A stretch of 64,000 nucleotides of DNA from Halorussus salinisoli (lineage in GTDB: Archaea > Halobacteriota > Halobacteria > Halobacteriales > Haladaptataceae). Positions 20,792 through 30,542 of this stretch are shown piece after piece. The position numbers and the translations under genes are program-made. How positions within the stretch are numbered: position 1 is the first letter of the stretch; the number at the start of each line of letters is the position of its first letter. Where the stretch lies: assembly GCA_005239435.1 (NCBI GenBank), contig SZNP01000001.1, forward strand, positions 868,001 to 932,000, given 5' to 3'. Under the pieces are notes generated by a model that searched no databases, was not told the origin of the DNA, and worked only from the letters and a program-made list of their open reading frames with translations.

Positions 20792-22321
20792 ATGAACCTG
20801 CGCGTAGACTGGCGTGCGAGTTGCAGTCTGGTCGGCACCGTCGTCAAGTGGCTGGCGGTAGCGATGGTGTTCCCGCTCGCACTCGCACTCTTCTACGGCG
20901 AGGGGGTGACGACGTTCCTCGCGTCGATGGCGCTGGCGGTCGGTATCGGTTGGGGCCTCGAGCAGTTGGACGACGACCCCGACCTCGGCGCGCGCGAGGG
21001 GTTCCTGATGGTCGCGCTGACGTGGCTCGCGGTCTCTATCGTCGGCGCGGCCCCCTACGTCATCGCGGGACAGGGGTCGGTCGGTCAACCGGTCAACGCC
21101 CTGTTCGAGTCGATGAGCGGGTTCACGACCACGGGAGCGACCGTGATGAAGAACATCGGCTTCGAGGACCACTCCCGGGCGCTGATGATGTGGCGACAGC
21201 AGACCCAGTGGCTCGGCGGCATGGGAATCGTCGTCCTCGCGGTCGCCATCCTGCCCGAACTCTCGGTCGGTGGCGCGCAACTCATGGACGCCGAAGCACC
21301 CGGTCCGGGCATCCAGAAACTCACGCCGCGAATCGCCGAGACCGCCCGCGCGCTCTGGAAGGCGTATCTGGGCATCACCGCGCTAGAGATGGGACTGCTC
21401 TTCGGTCTCCACCTCGCCGGTCTCGCGCCCGAGATGACCCTGTACCAGTCGGTCGCCCACGGCTTCACCACGATGGCGACCGGCGGTTTCTCGCCCGCCG
21501 CGCGGAGCATCGAGTTCTTCTCGGCCGCGGTCCAGTGGCTGATAATCCCATTCATGGTGGCCGCGGGGACCAACTTCGCGCTGTTCTGGCACGCATCGAA
21601 CGGCGAACCCGAGGTGTTCGGAGAAGACACCGAGTTCCGGTTCTACACGGGATTGCTGGGGGTCTTCGCCGGATTGCTCGCCGTCTTGCTATTCACGGGG
21701 GGTGGCATGGCCGAGACGCCCTCTATCGGTCCGCTCGCCGGAAACGCAGAGAAGGCACTCCGCCACGCCGTGTTCCAGACCGTCTCTATCGTAACGACCA
21801 CGGGATACGCCAGCATGGACTTCAACACGTGGGGGACGCCTGCCCAGTACCTGCTGTTCGTGGCGCTGTTTATCGGTGGCTCGGCGGGTTCGACCGGCGG
21901 TGCCATCAAAATCGTGCGTTGGCTGGTCATCCTGAAGTCGCTCAAGCGCGAACTGTTCACCACGGTCCACCCCGAAGCGGTCCGGCCGGTCCGACTCGGC
22001 GGCCGGTCGCTCGACGAGCGAGCGGTACGGGGTATCTACGCGTTCACCTTGCTCTATCTCGTCCTCTTCCTCGTCAGCGTGATGGTCGTCTACTTGGACG
22101 CGGCCCGCGGGGGAACGAACCTCGTCGCGCTCGACGCGATGAGCGCGACCGCGGCGACCCTCGGCAACGTGGGTCCGGGGTTCGGCATCGTCGGGCCGAT
22201 GAACAGTTACAGACCGTTCCCACCGACGACGAAGCTATTCATGGTGTTCCTGATGTGGGCCGGCCGCCTCGAAATCCTGCCCGTACTCGTCCTGCTGACT
22301 CCGGCGTACTGGCAGTCCTGA
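20792..22321 (+). CDS. trkH: Trk potassium transporter membrane subunit TrkH
   Basis: 509 residues, ATG 20792. Ten or more transmembrane helices with four pore-loop repeats characteristic of TrkH/KtrB: SMSGFTTTGATV, HGFTTMATGGFSP, SIVTTTGYASMDF and SATAATLGNVGPGFG. Each carries the filter Gly. TrkA-TrkH imports potassium using membrane potential. The GGAQLMDAEAPG stretch (nt about 21270-21350) is the part mirrored by the remnant at 17329. Confidence 0.96.
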   Translation: MNLRVDWRASCSLVGTVVKWLAVAMVFPLALALFYGEGVTTFLASMALAVGIGWGLEQLDDDPDLGAREGFLMVALTWLAVSIVGAAPYVIAGQGSVGQPVNALFESMSGFTTTGATVMKNIGFEDHSRALMMWRQQTQWLGGMGIVVLAVAILPELSVGGAQLMDAEAPGPGIQKLTPRIAETARALWKAYLGITALEMGLLFGLHLAGLAPEMTLYQSVAHGFTTMATGGFSPAARSIEFFSAAVQWLIIPFMVAAGTNFALFWHASNGEPEVFGEDTEFRFYTGLLGVFAGLLAVLLFTGGGMAETPSIGPLAGNAEKALRHAVFQTVSIVTTTGYASMDFNTWGTPAQYLLFVALFIGGSAGSTGGAIKIVRWLVILKSLKRELFTTVHPEAVRPVRLGGRSLDERAVRGIYAFTLLYLVLFLVSVMVVYLDAARGGTNLVALDAMSATAATLGNVGPGFGIVGPMNSYRPFPPTTKLFMVFLMWAGRLEILPVLVLLTPAYWQS

Positions 22322-22327
22322 CCCGAC

Positions 22328-22990
22328 TCAGTCCGATTCTTCGCCCTTCCCGAGAAAGTCGGCGACCAGTAACTCGTGGCCGCGGCGCAGGCGTTCGGAG
22401 ACCGCCTGTCGGGAGATGTCGAGTCGCTCGCCGACTCCTTCGAGGTCCACGCTTCGGGGGACCTCGTAGTAGCCCGACTCGAACGCGGTTTCGAGCGCCC
22501 GTTGCTGTTTGTCGGTCACGTCCGCCCGGACCGTCGGCGCGTCGTTCGGTCCGTAGAGTCGCGTAACGGTCGCCTCGTACTCCCGGACGAACTCGTCGTC
22601 GAACACGTCGCTCACGTCGTTGCGGTCGGCGAATCGGAGTTGGAGCCTCCAGACTCCCTCGGTGGCGCTCGCGCGCAACACCACGCCGTCGCGGTCGAAG
22701 ATGGCTTCGATGAACCGACAGATGCCGCCGTCGAACCGGATTTCGTACAGTTCGGCGTCGCCGTCCTCGCCGAGCTTTTCGAATTCGGCGACCGATTGGT
22801 CGGTCGCGAGCAGGTCGGAGAGACGGTCGAACTCGACGCTCGTGACCCACACGAACGCCGTGTCTCGGTCGCTCGCCTCGCCGACCGTACGCTCTATTCG
22901 GACGGTCGCGTCGGGAGCGCGTTCGAACGTCTCCGCGAGCGCGAACGTCGATGCCGGAATCTCGATCTCGAAGACAGTCGCTACCCCCAT
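22328..22990 (-). CDS. HTH_10 (bacterio-opsin activator type) transcriptional regulator
   Basis: 220 residues, ATG 22990. Residues about 1-155 are the haloarchaeal bacterioopsin-activator-type sensor fold. Residues about 158-212 hold the HTH_10 domain: LTDKQ-like VTDKQQRALETAFESGYYEVPR and LDISRQAVSERLRRGHELL. Ligand unknown. It converges with trkH at a six-base gap. The next gene upstream on this strand is a paralogue, so the pair likely arose by tandem duplication. Confidence 0.9.
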   Translation of the reverse strand: MGVATVFEIEIPASTFALAETFERAPDATVRIERTVGEASDRDTAFVWVTSVEFDRLSDLLATDQSVAEFEKLGEDGDAELYEIRFDGGICRFIEAIFDRDGVVLRASATEGVWRLQLRFADRNDVSDVFDDEFVREYEATVTRLYGPNDAPTVRADVTDKQQRALETAFESGYYEVPRSVDLEGVGERLDISRQAVSERLRRGHELLVADFLGKGEESD

Positions 22991-23117
22991 GTGTTTCTGA
23001 AACCCCGCTCTCTCGTCGCGCGACGACTCGTCGTGACGCCGACTGCCTCTGATACCATCGTATTCACGATTGATAGAAAACCTGTATAAGAACTCGGCCT
23101 CGATATTAATGCCGGCT

Positions 23118-23768
23118 TCAGACCCGCCGCCCTCGCCCGTTGACGACCAGGGTGTTCCGGACCAGCGCGTCGTGGGCGCGCCGCAGGCGCTGGGAGACCG
23201 AGTTGGTCGAGATGTCGAGACGGTCGGCGATGTCCTCGACAGTGGCCTCGCGCGGCACCGAGAAGTAGCCCAACTCCGAGGCCAGCACCAGCGTCTCGCG
23301 TTGTTCGGGCGTCAGGCCGAACTCGCCGTGCTTGGGTTCGGTGGTCCGGTACTTCCGGTGGAGTTCGAACTCCGACTCGAAGTGGTCGCGGAACGCCGAG
23401 AGTCGGTCTTCGTCGGAGAACCGGAGTTTGAGGAACCAGTCGCGGTCGGCGACCGCCTGCTGTACGATGGCGTGTTTGTCTACCATCGCGTCCACGCGGC
23501 GTTCGACCGACTCGCTCCATTCGACCATGTAGAGACCCGTGCCGTCGAGTCGGTCGAGCGTCGTCACCTCCGCGACGGTTTCGTCGTCGGCCATCGCGTC
23601 CTCGAACGCGTCGAGGTCGCCCTCCGAGGCCCAGAGGAACGGCATCACCCACTCCCTGCTGTGGGTGGCGAGTCGTTCGACCTCGACCTGCATCTCCGGA
23701 ACCGCGGCGAGTGCGCTCCCCAGCGCGAAATCGTCGGCCGGAACTGAAAACTCCGCGACGAAACTCAT
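23118..23768 (-). CDS. HTH_10 (bacterio-opsin activator type) transcriptional regulator, paralogue
   Basis: 216 residues from ATG 23768, chosen because similarity to the neighbouring paralogue begins here. Same layout: sensor part, then LTPEQRETLVLASELGYFSVPREATVEDIADRLDISTNSVSQRLRRAHDAL. The 127-base spacer to the second gene has its own AT-rich segment (23065-23105), so the second may be transcribed separately. Confidence 0.9.
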   Translation of the reverse strand: MSFVAEFSVPADDFALGSALAAVPEMQVEVERLATHSREWVMPFLWASEGDLDAFEDAMADDETVAEVTTLDRLDGTGLYMVEWSESVERRVDAMVDKHAIVQQAVADRDWFLKLRFSDEDRLSAFRDHFESEFELHRKYRTTEPKHGEFGLTPEQRETLVLASELGYFSVPREATVEDIADRLDISTNSVSQRLRRAHDALVRNTLVVNGRGRRV

Positions 23769-23920
23769 GATATCGGGATTGGACCTCCGGACGGAAACCT
23801 CGTGTGGCAGGTCGGACGGAGGAGATGTCGAACCGATCACTGTCGCCAAGCCGCCGAGACCGGACAGAACCGCGGACGAACCGGCAGTAATGCTTTGGTC
23901 GCGCTCGTCGTATTCGGGGT

Positions 23921-24151
23921 ATGGTCCGTGCCTACGTAACGATAATTACGGGAACGGGAGCGTCGGAGGACGCCGTGACCGCCATCCGCGACCTGTCGGG
24001 GGTCACGTCGGCCCACGTCGTCTCGGGAGACTTCGACATCGTGGCCGAAATCGAAGCCGAGACCGTCCGAGACCTCCAGAAGGTCGTTACCGCCGGAATC
24101 CACGAGGTGGAGGGCGTCGGAACGACCCGGACGTACATCCAGATGGACTGA
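23921..24151 (+). CDS. Stand-alone Lrp/AsnC ligand-binding (RAM) domain protein
   Basis: 76 residues, ATG 23921. The whole protein is one RAM fold: VRAYVTIITGTGASEDAVTAIRDLSGVTSAHVVSGDFDIV and a final GVGTTRTYIQMD. No DNA-binding domain. Such single-domain proteins are thought to co-assemble with full-length Lrp regulators or bind amino acids; its partner is not in the window. Confidence 0.88.
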   Translation: MVRAYVTIITGTGASEDAVTAIRDLSGVTSAHVVSGDFDIVAEIEAETVRDLQKVVTAGIHEVEGVGTTRTYIQMD

Positions 24152-24269
24152 GGGGCGACGACTGCGTCGTACAGTCTCGGCAACGTAGAAGGGGCTTTAA
24201 CGAACGATTTCATTCCTCAAGAAATCAAAATGGTTTTCGAGTGGGCGGTCTAGAATCGGTGACGCAGAC

Positions 24270-24740
24270 TCAGACCGCGGTCACCCACGCTCGGAACGCT
24301 TCGGGTTGGTCGTACACCTCGCGGAAGACGCGCTCGACGCACTGGCCGACCCGGTTCGGGTCGGCCAGCGCGGACACCCGGACGTTGACGCCCTCTGTCT
24401 CCTCGGGTCGGGTGAGGTCGTCTATCTTGAACGCCGGGAACTCGCCGAGGACGGACTTGAGGGCGTCGAGTTCGGCGTCGGTGCAGTCGAGGTTGAGGAG
24501 GCCGTCGCCGAACTGAATCCACGGCGGGGCTTGCTCCGGGTCGTCGGCTTCGTCCGGGTCGCCGGTCTCCGCCGACTCCTCGGTTTCGCCGTCTTCGACT
24601 GCCCGTTCGGCTTCGAGCGCGGAGGCGTCGGCGTCGGCCTCGAAGGTGGCGAACGGACTCCCGCGCTCGCGGTGGGCGGTGATGGCCTCCGCGAAGAGTT
24701 TCTGGCGCTCCTCGGGCGTCGCGGCGTCGAATCGGGTCAT
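24270..24740 (-). CDS. Conserved haloarchaeal protein of unknown function
   Basis: 156 residues from ATG 24740. An N-terminal helix (FDAATPEERQKLFAEAITAHRERG), an acidic linker (residues about 45-80) and a folded C-terminal half (PPWIQFGDGLLNLDCTDAELDALKSVL, VNVRVSALADPNRVGQCVERVFREVY). It is divergent from nurA with 79 bases between starts, which suggests shared control and possibly a link to DNA repair. No family recognised with certainty. Confidence 0.75.
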   Translation of the reverse strand: MTRFDAATPEERQKLFAEAITAHRERGSPFATFEADADASALEAERAVEDGETEESAETGDPDEADDPEQAPPWIQFGDGLLNLDCTDAELDALKSVLGEFPAFKIDDLTRPEETEGVNVRVSALADPNRVGQCVERVFREVYDQPEAFRAWVTAV

Positions 24741-24819
24741 GGTCGTTGGTACGCGGTCGGCCCTGAAAAAGGCCACCTGAACGGCGGGATTTTTGACGGT
24801 GCGTCAGCATACCGATGGT

Positions 24820-26079
24820 ATGACGCTCGACCCGGTGCACTTCGACGGCATCGCGGGGTTGGCCGACCACATCGACTACGACGCCGAGGACCAGGACCAC
24901 CGGGACTCCGCCGAATCCGTCTGGCAGAACTTCCTCGACCCGCTCTACGACGGCGACGGCAGACCGATACTCGAACCGATGGACGACCTGTCGCGCCGTC
25001 GGGTCAGCGCCGAGGAAATCGCGCTCGAAGACGAACCGTTCCCGACGACCCACGGTCTCGACGCCGGGACGCTCAATCCCCGGCCGTTCAAGAACGGACT
25101 CGTCCTCGACGTAGCCCACGCCGCGATGAGCGCCAACCCGTCGGACCTCGACCTCCACGACTGCCGGACCGTGGTGAAGGCGCTCCACTCGAACGACACG
25201 TCGAAGAACTTCGGTACCGAGTGGGAGTCGTACAACGACGGAAGCCAGCGTCGCATCGTCCACACGCACCTCCCGCAGAACCAGTACGAGGAGGACGTGG
25301 TTCACGCCCTCGCGCTCTACCTCGCCGAGAGTAGCCACGCGCTCGAACACGCCGACCGAGTCTCGGAGTTCCTCCTGCTCGACGGTCCCATCTACCCTAA
25401 GGGCGTCCTGCGGTGGTACTCCCGGAGTTCGGTGCTGACCGACCTGTTCGAGGAGTCCGACCACGTCTCCCGGATTCTCGACAACTACGTCGAACTGGTC
25501 GAGACGTTCGCCGACCGCGGCGTCCCGTTCGCCGGGTTCGTCAAGAACGTCTCGGCGAAGTCGGTGGTCCGGACGCTCAAGCGCGAGACCGACTTCGGAC
25601 CGGTGCCGTGGGCCCACGACGCGGGCCTGTTCGCCCAAATCCTCGAACGCCGCGAGCTGGTGGACGGCGAGTTCGAGCGCCTGACCGACGACCTGACGCT
25701 CACGAACTGGTTCGAATCCCGTGCGGGGCTCGACGGCTTCTTCGACGACGAGGACAACCCGCACCTCGACCGGCGTCTCGACTCCGACCAGTACAAAGTC
25801 ACGTTCTGCGTGGTGTACGACCCGCGCCGGGACCTCGTGTTCAAAGTCGAGGCTCCGAAGGCGTTCACCGACGACCCCGAGACCCGCGACCGAATCGAGC
25901 GACAGGTGCTTCAGGAGGTCGCGCTCCAGCGCGGGCCGCCACAGGCCATCTCGAAGGCCGACGGCCTCGCGGCCATCGACCGCGGGAGCGTCGATTCGCT
26001 CGTCAAATCGTTCGAGCGGTCGCTCGACACGGAACTCGACGAGAACTACAACGCGGTCCGGTGGGGCCGGGACTACTAA
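24820..26079 (+). CDS. nurA: NurA-domain 5'-3' nuclease
   Basis: 419 residues from ATG 24820. The NurA pattern is visible: metal-binding Asp in NGLVLDVAHAAM, a central LLLDGPIYPKGVLRWY with its Asp, GVPFAGFVKNVSAKSVVRTL and C-terminal YKVTFCVVYDPRRDLVFKVEAPK. NurA with the HerA hexamer resects DNA double-strand breaks for archaeal homologous recombination, usually beside Mre11-Rad50. The herA gene lies about 0.6 kb downstream on the same strand, separated by an antisense gene and hairpins. Confidence 0.92.
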   Translation: MTLDPVHFDGIAGLADHIDYDAEDQDHRDSAESVWQNFLDPLYDGDGRPILEPMDDLSRRRVSAEEIALEDEPFPTTHGLDAGTLNPRPFKNGLVLDVAHAAMSANPSDLDLHDCRTVVKALHSNDTSKNFGTEWESYNDGSQRRIVHTHLPQNQYEEDVVHALALYLAESSHALEHADRVSEFLLLDGPIYPKGVLRWYSRSSVLTDLFEESDHVSRILDNYVELVETFADRGVPFAGFVKNVSAKSVVRTLKRETDFGPVPWAHDAGLFAQILERRELVDGEFERLTDDLTLTNWFESRAGLDGFFDDEDNPHLDRRLDSDQYKVTFCVVYDPRRDLVFKVEAPKAFTDDPETRDRIERQVLQEVALQRGPPQAISKADGLAAIDRGSVDSLVKSFERSLDTELDENYNAVRWGRDY

Positions 26080-26080
26080 A

Positions 26081-26136
26081 GACGACGTTTTTCTTCGCCG
26101 GGTGCCCTGCTGGCACCATTCCCGAAAAACGTCGAC
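26081..26136. terminator. Nested inverted repeat after nurA, likely terminator
   Basis: Outer arms GACGACGTTTTTC and GAAAAACGTCGAC pair with one mismatch; an inner hairpin GGTGCC/GGCACC has a five-base loop. It begins two bases after the nurA stop and offers a T-run in both directions, which suits convergent genes. A second weaker stem follows (CCGAGC 26164-26169 with GCTCGG 26192-26197). Confidence 0.6.
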
Positions 26137-26233
26137 GAAAGAAGCCGACGGTGAGGCCGAAGGCCGAGCAGTCGGTGAAACGCCTCACTTCGCTCGGCGT
26201 ACGAGTCGGGTCGCCGGATCTCCAGAACAGAAC

Positions 26234-26584
26234 TTACTGGGGTTCGGCCGTCTCGGCTTCCTGCTTCTCGACAGCGATTTCCACGTCGTCGGCTTCGATG
26301 CCGATGCGGGCGAACTGGGTCCTGATGTGTTCGCGGGCGGCCTCGGTGGCCTGCTCGCGGGTGTCGAAGCCGCGGGGCATCGGCGACTCGAAGGCGACGT
26401 TGACCTCCTCGCCGTCGACCTTCTGGACCGTCCCGCCGCTCTCGACCTGATAGAACTCGTCGCAGACCCACACGTAGGGAGCGTCCTCGTCGGGCGCACC
26501 CTTGAACCGCGGCGCGCGCTCGCCTCGCTCGTACAGCGTGCCCGTCAGGGTGGTGCCCCCTGCTTCGCCACGGATGAGTAGCAT
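26234..26584 (-). CDS. Conserved haloarchaeal protein (DUF7113-like)
   Basis: 116 residues from ATG 26584. It begins MLLIRGEAGGTTLTGTLYERG and continues with DEDAPYVWVCDEFYQVESGG and a C-terminal helix REQATEAAREHIRTQFARIG. I recall this as a haloarchaea-only family; the number is from memory. It sits antisense between nurA and herA, sharing the intergenic space with the herA promoter. Confidence 0.8.
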   Translation of the reverse strand: MLLIRGEAGGTTLTGTLYERGERAPRFKGAPDEDAPYVWVCDEFYQVESGGTVQKVDGEEVNVAFESPMPRGFDTREQATEAAREHIRTQFARIGIEADDVEIAVEKQEAETAEPQ

Positions 26585-26670
26585 GAACAGATGTAGGACG
26601 CGGGCAGGTAAAAGGGGTGCGACCGGCCAGAGGGAAACCTGTTTGTCCCATGCGCTCATTCCCGGGAACG

Positions 26671-28572
26671 ATGACCGACCTCGGCGACTTCAGCAGGTCC
26701 GACGGGGCCGACGACTCGGACGCTCCCGAGTCAGAGACCTCCGAGACCGACGACTTCGAGACGGACACCTCCGACTTCGACGCGGACGACGCTCCCACCG
26801 ACCTCGACGGCGTGGGCGACTTCGACACCGGAACGTCGAGTTCCGGGACTCGGGACGACGACCGCTTCGACTCGATGGCGACCGATCCCGCGGGAAGCGA
26901 CCGGGGCATCGGCACGCTCTCGGCGGCCGAGGGCCTCCGAATCGGCGAGGACGAGGACGAGACCCACCTGCAGGCGTACGTGACCGCCGACAACCGCGAG
27001 GACGTGCGGGTCGGCAAGTACTTGCTCGTGGGCTACCCCGACGGCGAGAAACTCTTCTGTCGAGTCTGCGCGCTGGAGTACCGCCAAGAGTACCGGGTGG
27101 ACGACGCGACCGAAATCCACTCCAAGCGCGCGATGCGCCGCGAGGACATCGAGGAGACCGACTACAAACTGATGGCGGACCTCGAACCCGTCGCGGTGCT
27201 GTACGAGGACGGCGGGGAGTTGAAGCGCCGGATGACCGACCGAGTGCCCAAGCCCAAGTCGGTCGTCCGCGAGGCCGACGACAAGCCCGAAATCAAGACC
27301 GGTCTCAAGATGCCCGAGGACGGCGTGTTCCTCGGCCACCTCTCGGTCGGCGGCGAGAAGGTCCGGACCGCGGCCGAACCCCCGACCATCGACTACCGTC
27401 TCAAGGACGACTACGAGGACGGCGACCCCCTCGTGTTCCGACACACGCTCGTCGCCGGTGGCACGGGGTCGGGCAAGACCCACGGCGCGAAGAACGTGCT
27501 CCGGCAGTTCCTCTCGGAGGAGCGCCGGTACGAGATGGAGGACGGCGCTGACCGGCGGGCCGCGGTGGTCCAGTTCGACCCGCAGGACGAGTACGCCCAG
27601 ATGCACGACGACAACCCCGACGTGACCCGCGAGGACGAGCGTCGGTGGGAGTCCGAGGGCGTCGCTCACGGCGGCCACGACGACACCGTGGCGTTCGTGC
27701 CGAAGGTCGGCGACGGACGCTACGCCGCGGACCACCACCGGGCCGAACAGGTCGAGTTCACGATTCCGTTCTCGATGGTCAAGCGTCGCCCGTGGCTGGT
27801 CGCGGGCGCGAGCCTCAACGACAACCAGTACAACGCGCTTCGCCTCCTACTCGACCGCTTCTTCGAGCAGTACGGCGACGCGGGCACCTACGAGGAGTTC
27901 GTGAACTACGTCGACGACCCCGCGCTCCGCGAGGAACTCGACGAGAGCGGCCGGGTCCACGAGGCGACCTACGACGCGGTGAAGCGCCGGGCCATCAGTT
28001 CGGCGTTCTACAGCGTGTTCGACCAAGACGCTCGGCCCATCACCGACCAGATACGGTCGTTCGTCAAGCCCGGCCAGTTGAGCGTCGTGCCGACCTACCA
28101 CCTCAACGACTCGCGGGCGACCGAGGTGGTCGTGCTGGCGCTCGCCAGTCTGCTCGTGGACGAGAAACTGTCGAACGACCCTACGCACGACCGCATCAAG
28201 GAGACGCCACTCGTGGTCGGGATGGACGAGGCCCACAACTTCCTGACCGACGCCGACAGCGTGCAGGCCCGGAAGGTCATCGGGAAGTTCACCGAGGCCG
28301 CCAAGCAGGGCCGCAAGGAGCGCCTCGGTCTGTTCCTCATCACCCAGGACCCTCAGGACATCGCCGAACCCGTCTTCAAGCAGATCAACACGACCGTCGT
28401 CCTAAATCTGGGCGACGAGGACGCCATCAAGAGCGTCAACATCCCCGCGAAACTGGAGGGGAAGGTCCCCTACATGGAGAAGGGCCAGATGGTGGTCTAC
28501 TCGCCCGACAACTCCGAACCGGTCGAAATCATCGGTCTCTCGAAGTGCGTGACGAAGCACGGGCGGGAGTAG
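26671..28572 (+). CDS. herA: HerA-family DNA helicase/translocase
   Basis: 633 residues from ATG 26671; an in-frame ATG at 26650 would add seven. A very acidic disordered N-terminus (about 90 residues) precedes a HAS-barrel region (THLQAYVTADNREDVRVGKYLLV). The FtsK/HerA ATPase follows: Walker A VAGGTGSGKTHG near residue 270 and Walker B VVGMDEAHNF near 515, with sensor LFLITQDPQDIAEPV. The hexamer translocates DNA and works with NurA in end resection. The acidic leader is longer than in thermophiles. Confidence 0.92.
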   Translation: MTDLGDFSRSDGADDSDAPESETSETDDFETDTSDFDADDAPTDLDGVGDFDTGTSSSGTRDDDRFDSMATDPAGSDRGIGTLSAAEGLRIGEDEDETHLQAYVTADNREDVRVGKYLLVGYPDGEKLFCRVCALEYRQEYRVDDATEIHSKRAMRREDIEETDYKLMADLEPVAVLYEDGGELKRRMTDRVPKPKSVVREADDKPEIKTGLKMPEDGVFLGHLSVGGEKVRTAAEPPTIDYRLKDDYEDGDPLVFRHTLVAGGTGSGKTHGAKNVLRQFLSEERRYEMEDGADRRAAVVQFDPQDEYAQMHDDNPDVTREDERRWESEGVAHGGHDDTVAFVPKVGDGRYAADHHRAEQVEFTIPFSMVKRRPWLVAGASLNDNQYNALRLLLDRFFEQYGDAGTYEEFVNYVDDPALREELDESGRVHEATYDAVKRRAISSAFYSVFDQDARPITDQIRSFVKPGQLSVVPTYHLNDSRATEVVVLALASLLVDEKLSNDPTHDRIKETPLVVGMDEAHNFLTDADSVQARKVIGKFTEAAKQGRKERLGLFLITQDPQDIAEPVFKQINTTVVLNLGDEDAIKSVNIPAKLEGKVPYMEKGQMVVYSPDNSEPVEIIGLSKCVTKHGRE

Positions 28573-28687
28573 ACCGGAGTAGACTCGGAGAACCCGAACG
28601 TCGCGCGGTTCGCTGGCGCGGAGTCGGAGTTCTCACATCGCGGGAACTGCCTGAAACCTTAACCGACTACTCGACGTCTCTTCGAAC

Positions 28688-29116
28688 ATGACCAAGCAGA
28701 TTATCGTCCCCATCGACGGGTCACCGCAGTCAGACGACGCGCTCGATTACGCCCTCGAAGAGTTCGCCGGCCACGACATCACCGTCCTCCACGTCATCGA
28801 CCCCATCGACGCGGGTTACAGCGCGCCGGTCGGCATGCCCGGCGGGTCCGAGGAGTGGTACGAGAACGCCCAGAAGGAGAGCGAGGCTCTGTTCGAGGAG
28901 GCCCAAGAGGTCGCCGACGAGTACGGCGTCACCCTCGACACCGCCACGGAACTGGGCCGACCCGCCCGAACCATCGTGGGGTACGCCGACGACGAGGGGT
29001 TCGACCAGATCGTGATGGGAAGCCACGGGCGCTCGGGCGTCTCGCGCATCCTGCTCGGGAGCGTCGCCGAGACGGTCGTTCGGCGCGCGACGATGCCGGT
29101 TACGGTGGTGCGCTAA
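28688..29116 (+). CDS. Universal stress protein (UspA)
   Basis: 142 residues, ATG 28688. Complete single Usp domain: KQIIVPIDGSPQSDDAL at the N-terminus and the ATP-binding signature GSHGRSGVSRILLGSVAE near residue 118. It likely binds ATP and acts in stress signalling; partner unknown. Convergent with the KaiC-like gene. Confidence 0.93.
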   Translation: MTKQIIVPIDGSPQSDDALDYALEEFAGHDITVLHVIDPIDAGYSAPVGMPGGSEEWYENAQKESEALFEEAQEVADEYGVTLDTATELGRPARTIVGYADDEGFDQIVMGSHGRSGVSRILLGSVAETVVRRATMPVTVVR

Positions 29117-29133
29117 CCTCCCGAGTTACTGCA

Positions 29134-30384
29134 TCAAAATATGTTCGCCTGCCGGTAGACGCTGATTCCCTCGTTCGTGATGGAGTAGGGCTTGATTTCC
29201 CGGGAGTGGTTCGCGTCCCGAATCTTCTGAATCTCGACCGCGAGTCGGGTCTCCCGGAAGTCGTCGGTACTCCGGATGTAGCGCAGGATAAACACCGCGT
29301 CGACGAGGTACTCGATGATGCCGTGCCGGGAGGCGTAGGCGTTGTCCTCGCTGGCCTCGCTGGTGAGCATGGTCGTCACCCCGGCCTCCTTCAGGCTCTT
29401 GGTGAAGTCGTAGACTTCGTTCCGGCGGGTGGACTGCTCGTCGTACATCATCTCCAGTAGCGACACCGAGTCCAGCACGAGGCGGGTCGCGCCGAACTGC
29501 TCGACCAGTCGGGGCAGGTCGTTGCGGATGGAGGTGAGGCTGTTCGCCATCTCGATGGGGTCCAGGTCGATGACGGCGAGTTGGCCCTCCTCCTCGTACT
29601 CGTCGAAGGCCCACCCTTTCTCGGTCGCGGTGTTGACGATGCGGTCGTGGCTCTCTTCGAGGGTGATGAACACCGCGTTCTCGCCCGCTTCGAGGGCCTC
29701 GTGGAGGAACTGGAGACCGAAGGTGGTCTTGCCCGTCCCGGCCGACCCGATGGTCGTGACGAGCGAGCGCTCGGGCACGCCTCCCTGAATCATGCTGTCG
29801 AGACCCTCGATGCCGATGTCGATGCGCGGAATCGACGACTCGAACTCCTCGTCGTCGAACTCCTCGCTCTCGAACGGTTCGCCGTCGCCGAAGCCACCAC
29901 CGAACCCCTCGTCGGTGTCCATTCCGAAGTCGCCGCCTCCGCCCGCGCCGAAGTCGCCACCCGCGTCGCCACCGCTGGCGGGACCGCCGCCACCTGCTGG
30001 CTCGGGCCCACCGCCGGGTGCGCTATCGAAGGCGCTGGCGAAGTCCTCGTCGAAGAGTTCGTCGTCCTCGGCGACCTCGTCGTCATCGTAGGGGTCGGCG
30101 TCGGCGAACCCCCCGCTCGGCGAATCGTCTGCCGGTGGTTCGTCCGTCGCCGGAGTGTCCGCCGGCGGGTCGTTCGCCGGCGAGTCACCGAACCCGCCCG
30201 GACCGTCGGCCGGTTCGGTTTCGGGGAGTTCGGCGTCGGTCGCTCCGGTCTCTCCGGGTTCCGTACCGTCGGCTTTCGAGTCCGTAGCCTCGGTCTCGAC
30301 CGTCGCAGACTCCTCGTCTGCCGAGCCGTCGTCGCCTTCGTCTTCGCGGAGTGCGCGCTCGAACCAGTCGTCGTCCTCGGTCAC
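29134..30384 (-). CDS. KaiC-like RecA-superfamily ATPase (HTR-like protein)
   Basis: 416 residues from GTG 30384, where [17 protein letters not shown] matches the usual start; ATG 30444 would add 20 residues. Residues 1-190 are an acidic Gly/Pro-rich disordered region with repeats such as ADDxPS and GGGGDFG. Residues about 195-416 form one KaiC domain: [17 protein letters not shown], Walker [12 protein letters not shown], Walker [14 protein letters not shown]. Haloarchaeal relatives are found near signalling and motility genes; the role here is unknown. No second ATPase domain or autophosphorylation site cluster is seen. Confidence 0.87.
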   Translation of the reverse strand: MTEDDDWFERALREDEGDDGSADEESATVETEATDSKADGTEPGETGATDAELPETEPADGPGGFGDSPANDPPADTPATDEPPADDSPSGGFADADPYDDDEVAEDDELFDEDFASAFDSAPGGGPEPAGGGGPASGGDAGGDFGAGGGGDFGMDTDEGFGGGFGDGEPFESEEFDDEEFESSIPRIDIGIEGLDSMIQGGVPERSLVTTIGSAGTGKTTFGLQFLHEALEAGENAVFITLEESHDRIVNTATEKGWAFDEYEEEGQLAVIDLDPIEMANSLTSIRNDLPRLVEQFGATRLVLDSVSLLEMMYDEQSTRRNEVYDFTKSLKEAGVTTMLTSEASEDNAYASRHGIIEYLVDAVFILRYIRSTDDFRETRLAVEIQKIRDANHSREIKPYSITNEGISVYRQANIF

Positions 30385-30542
30385 GGGGGCCACCTCCTCG
30401 TCGGTCGAGCGCGATGCATGTCGGGCACCTCGGACCGACCGCATTTCAATGTTTCTCGCGTCGGCGGGATTCGTCTCCGTGGACTTCGCGTCGGCGGGCC
30501 TGCGTCGGCGGACTTTTGACGGGCGGGCGAGAAGGGTCAACG

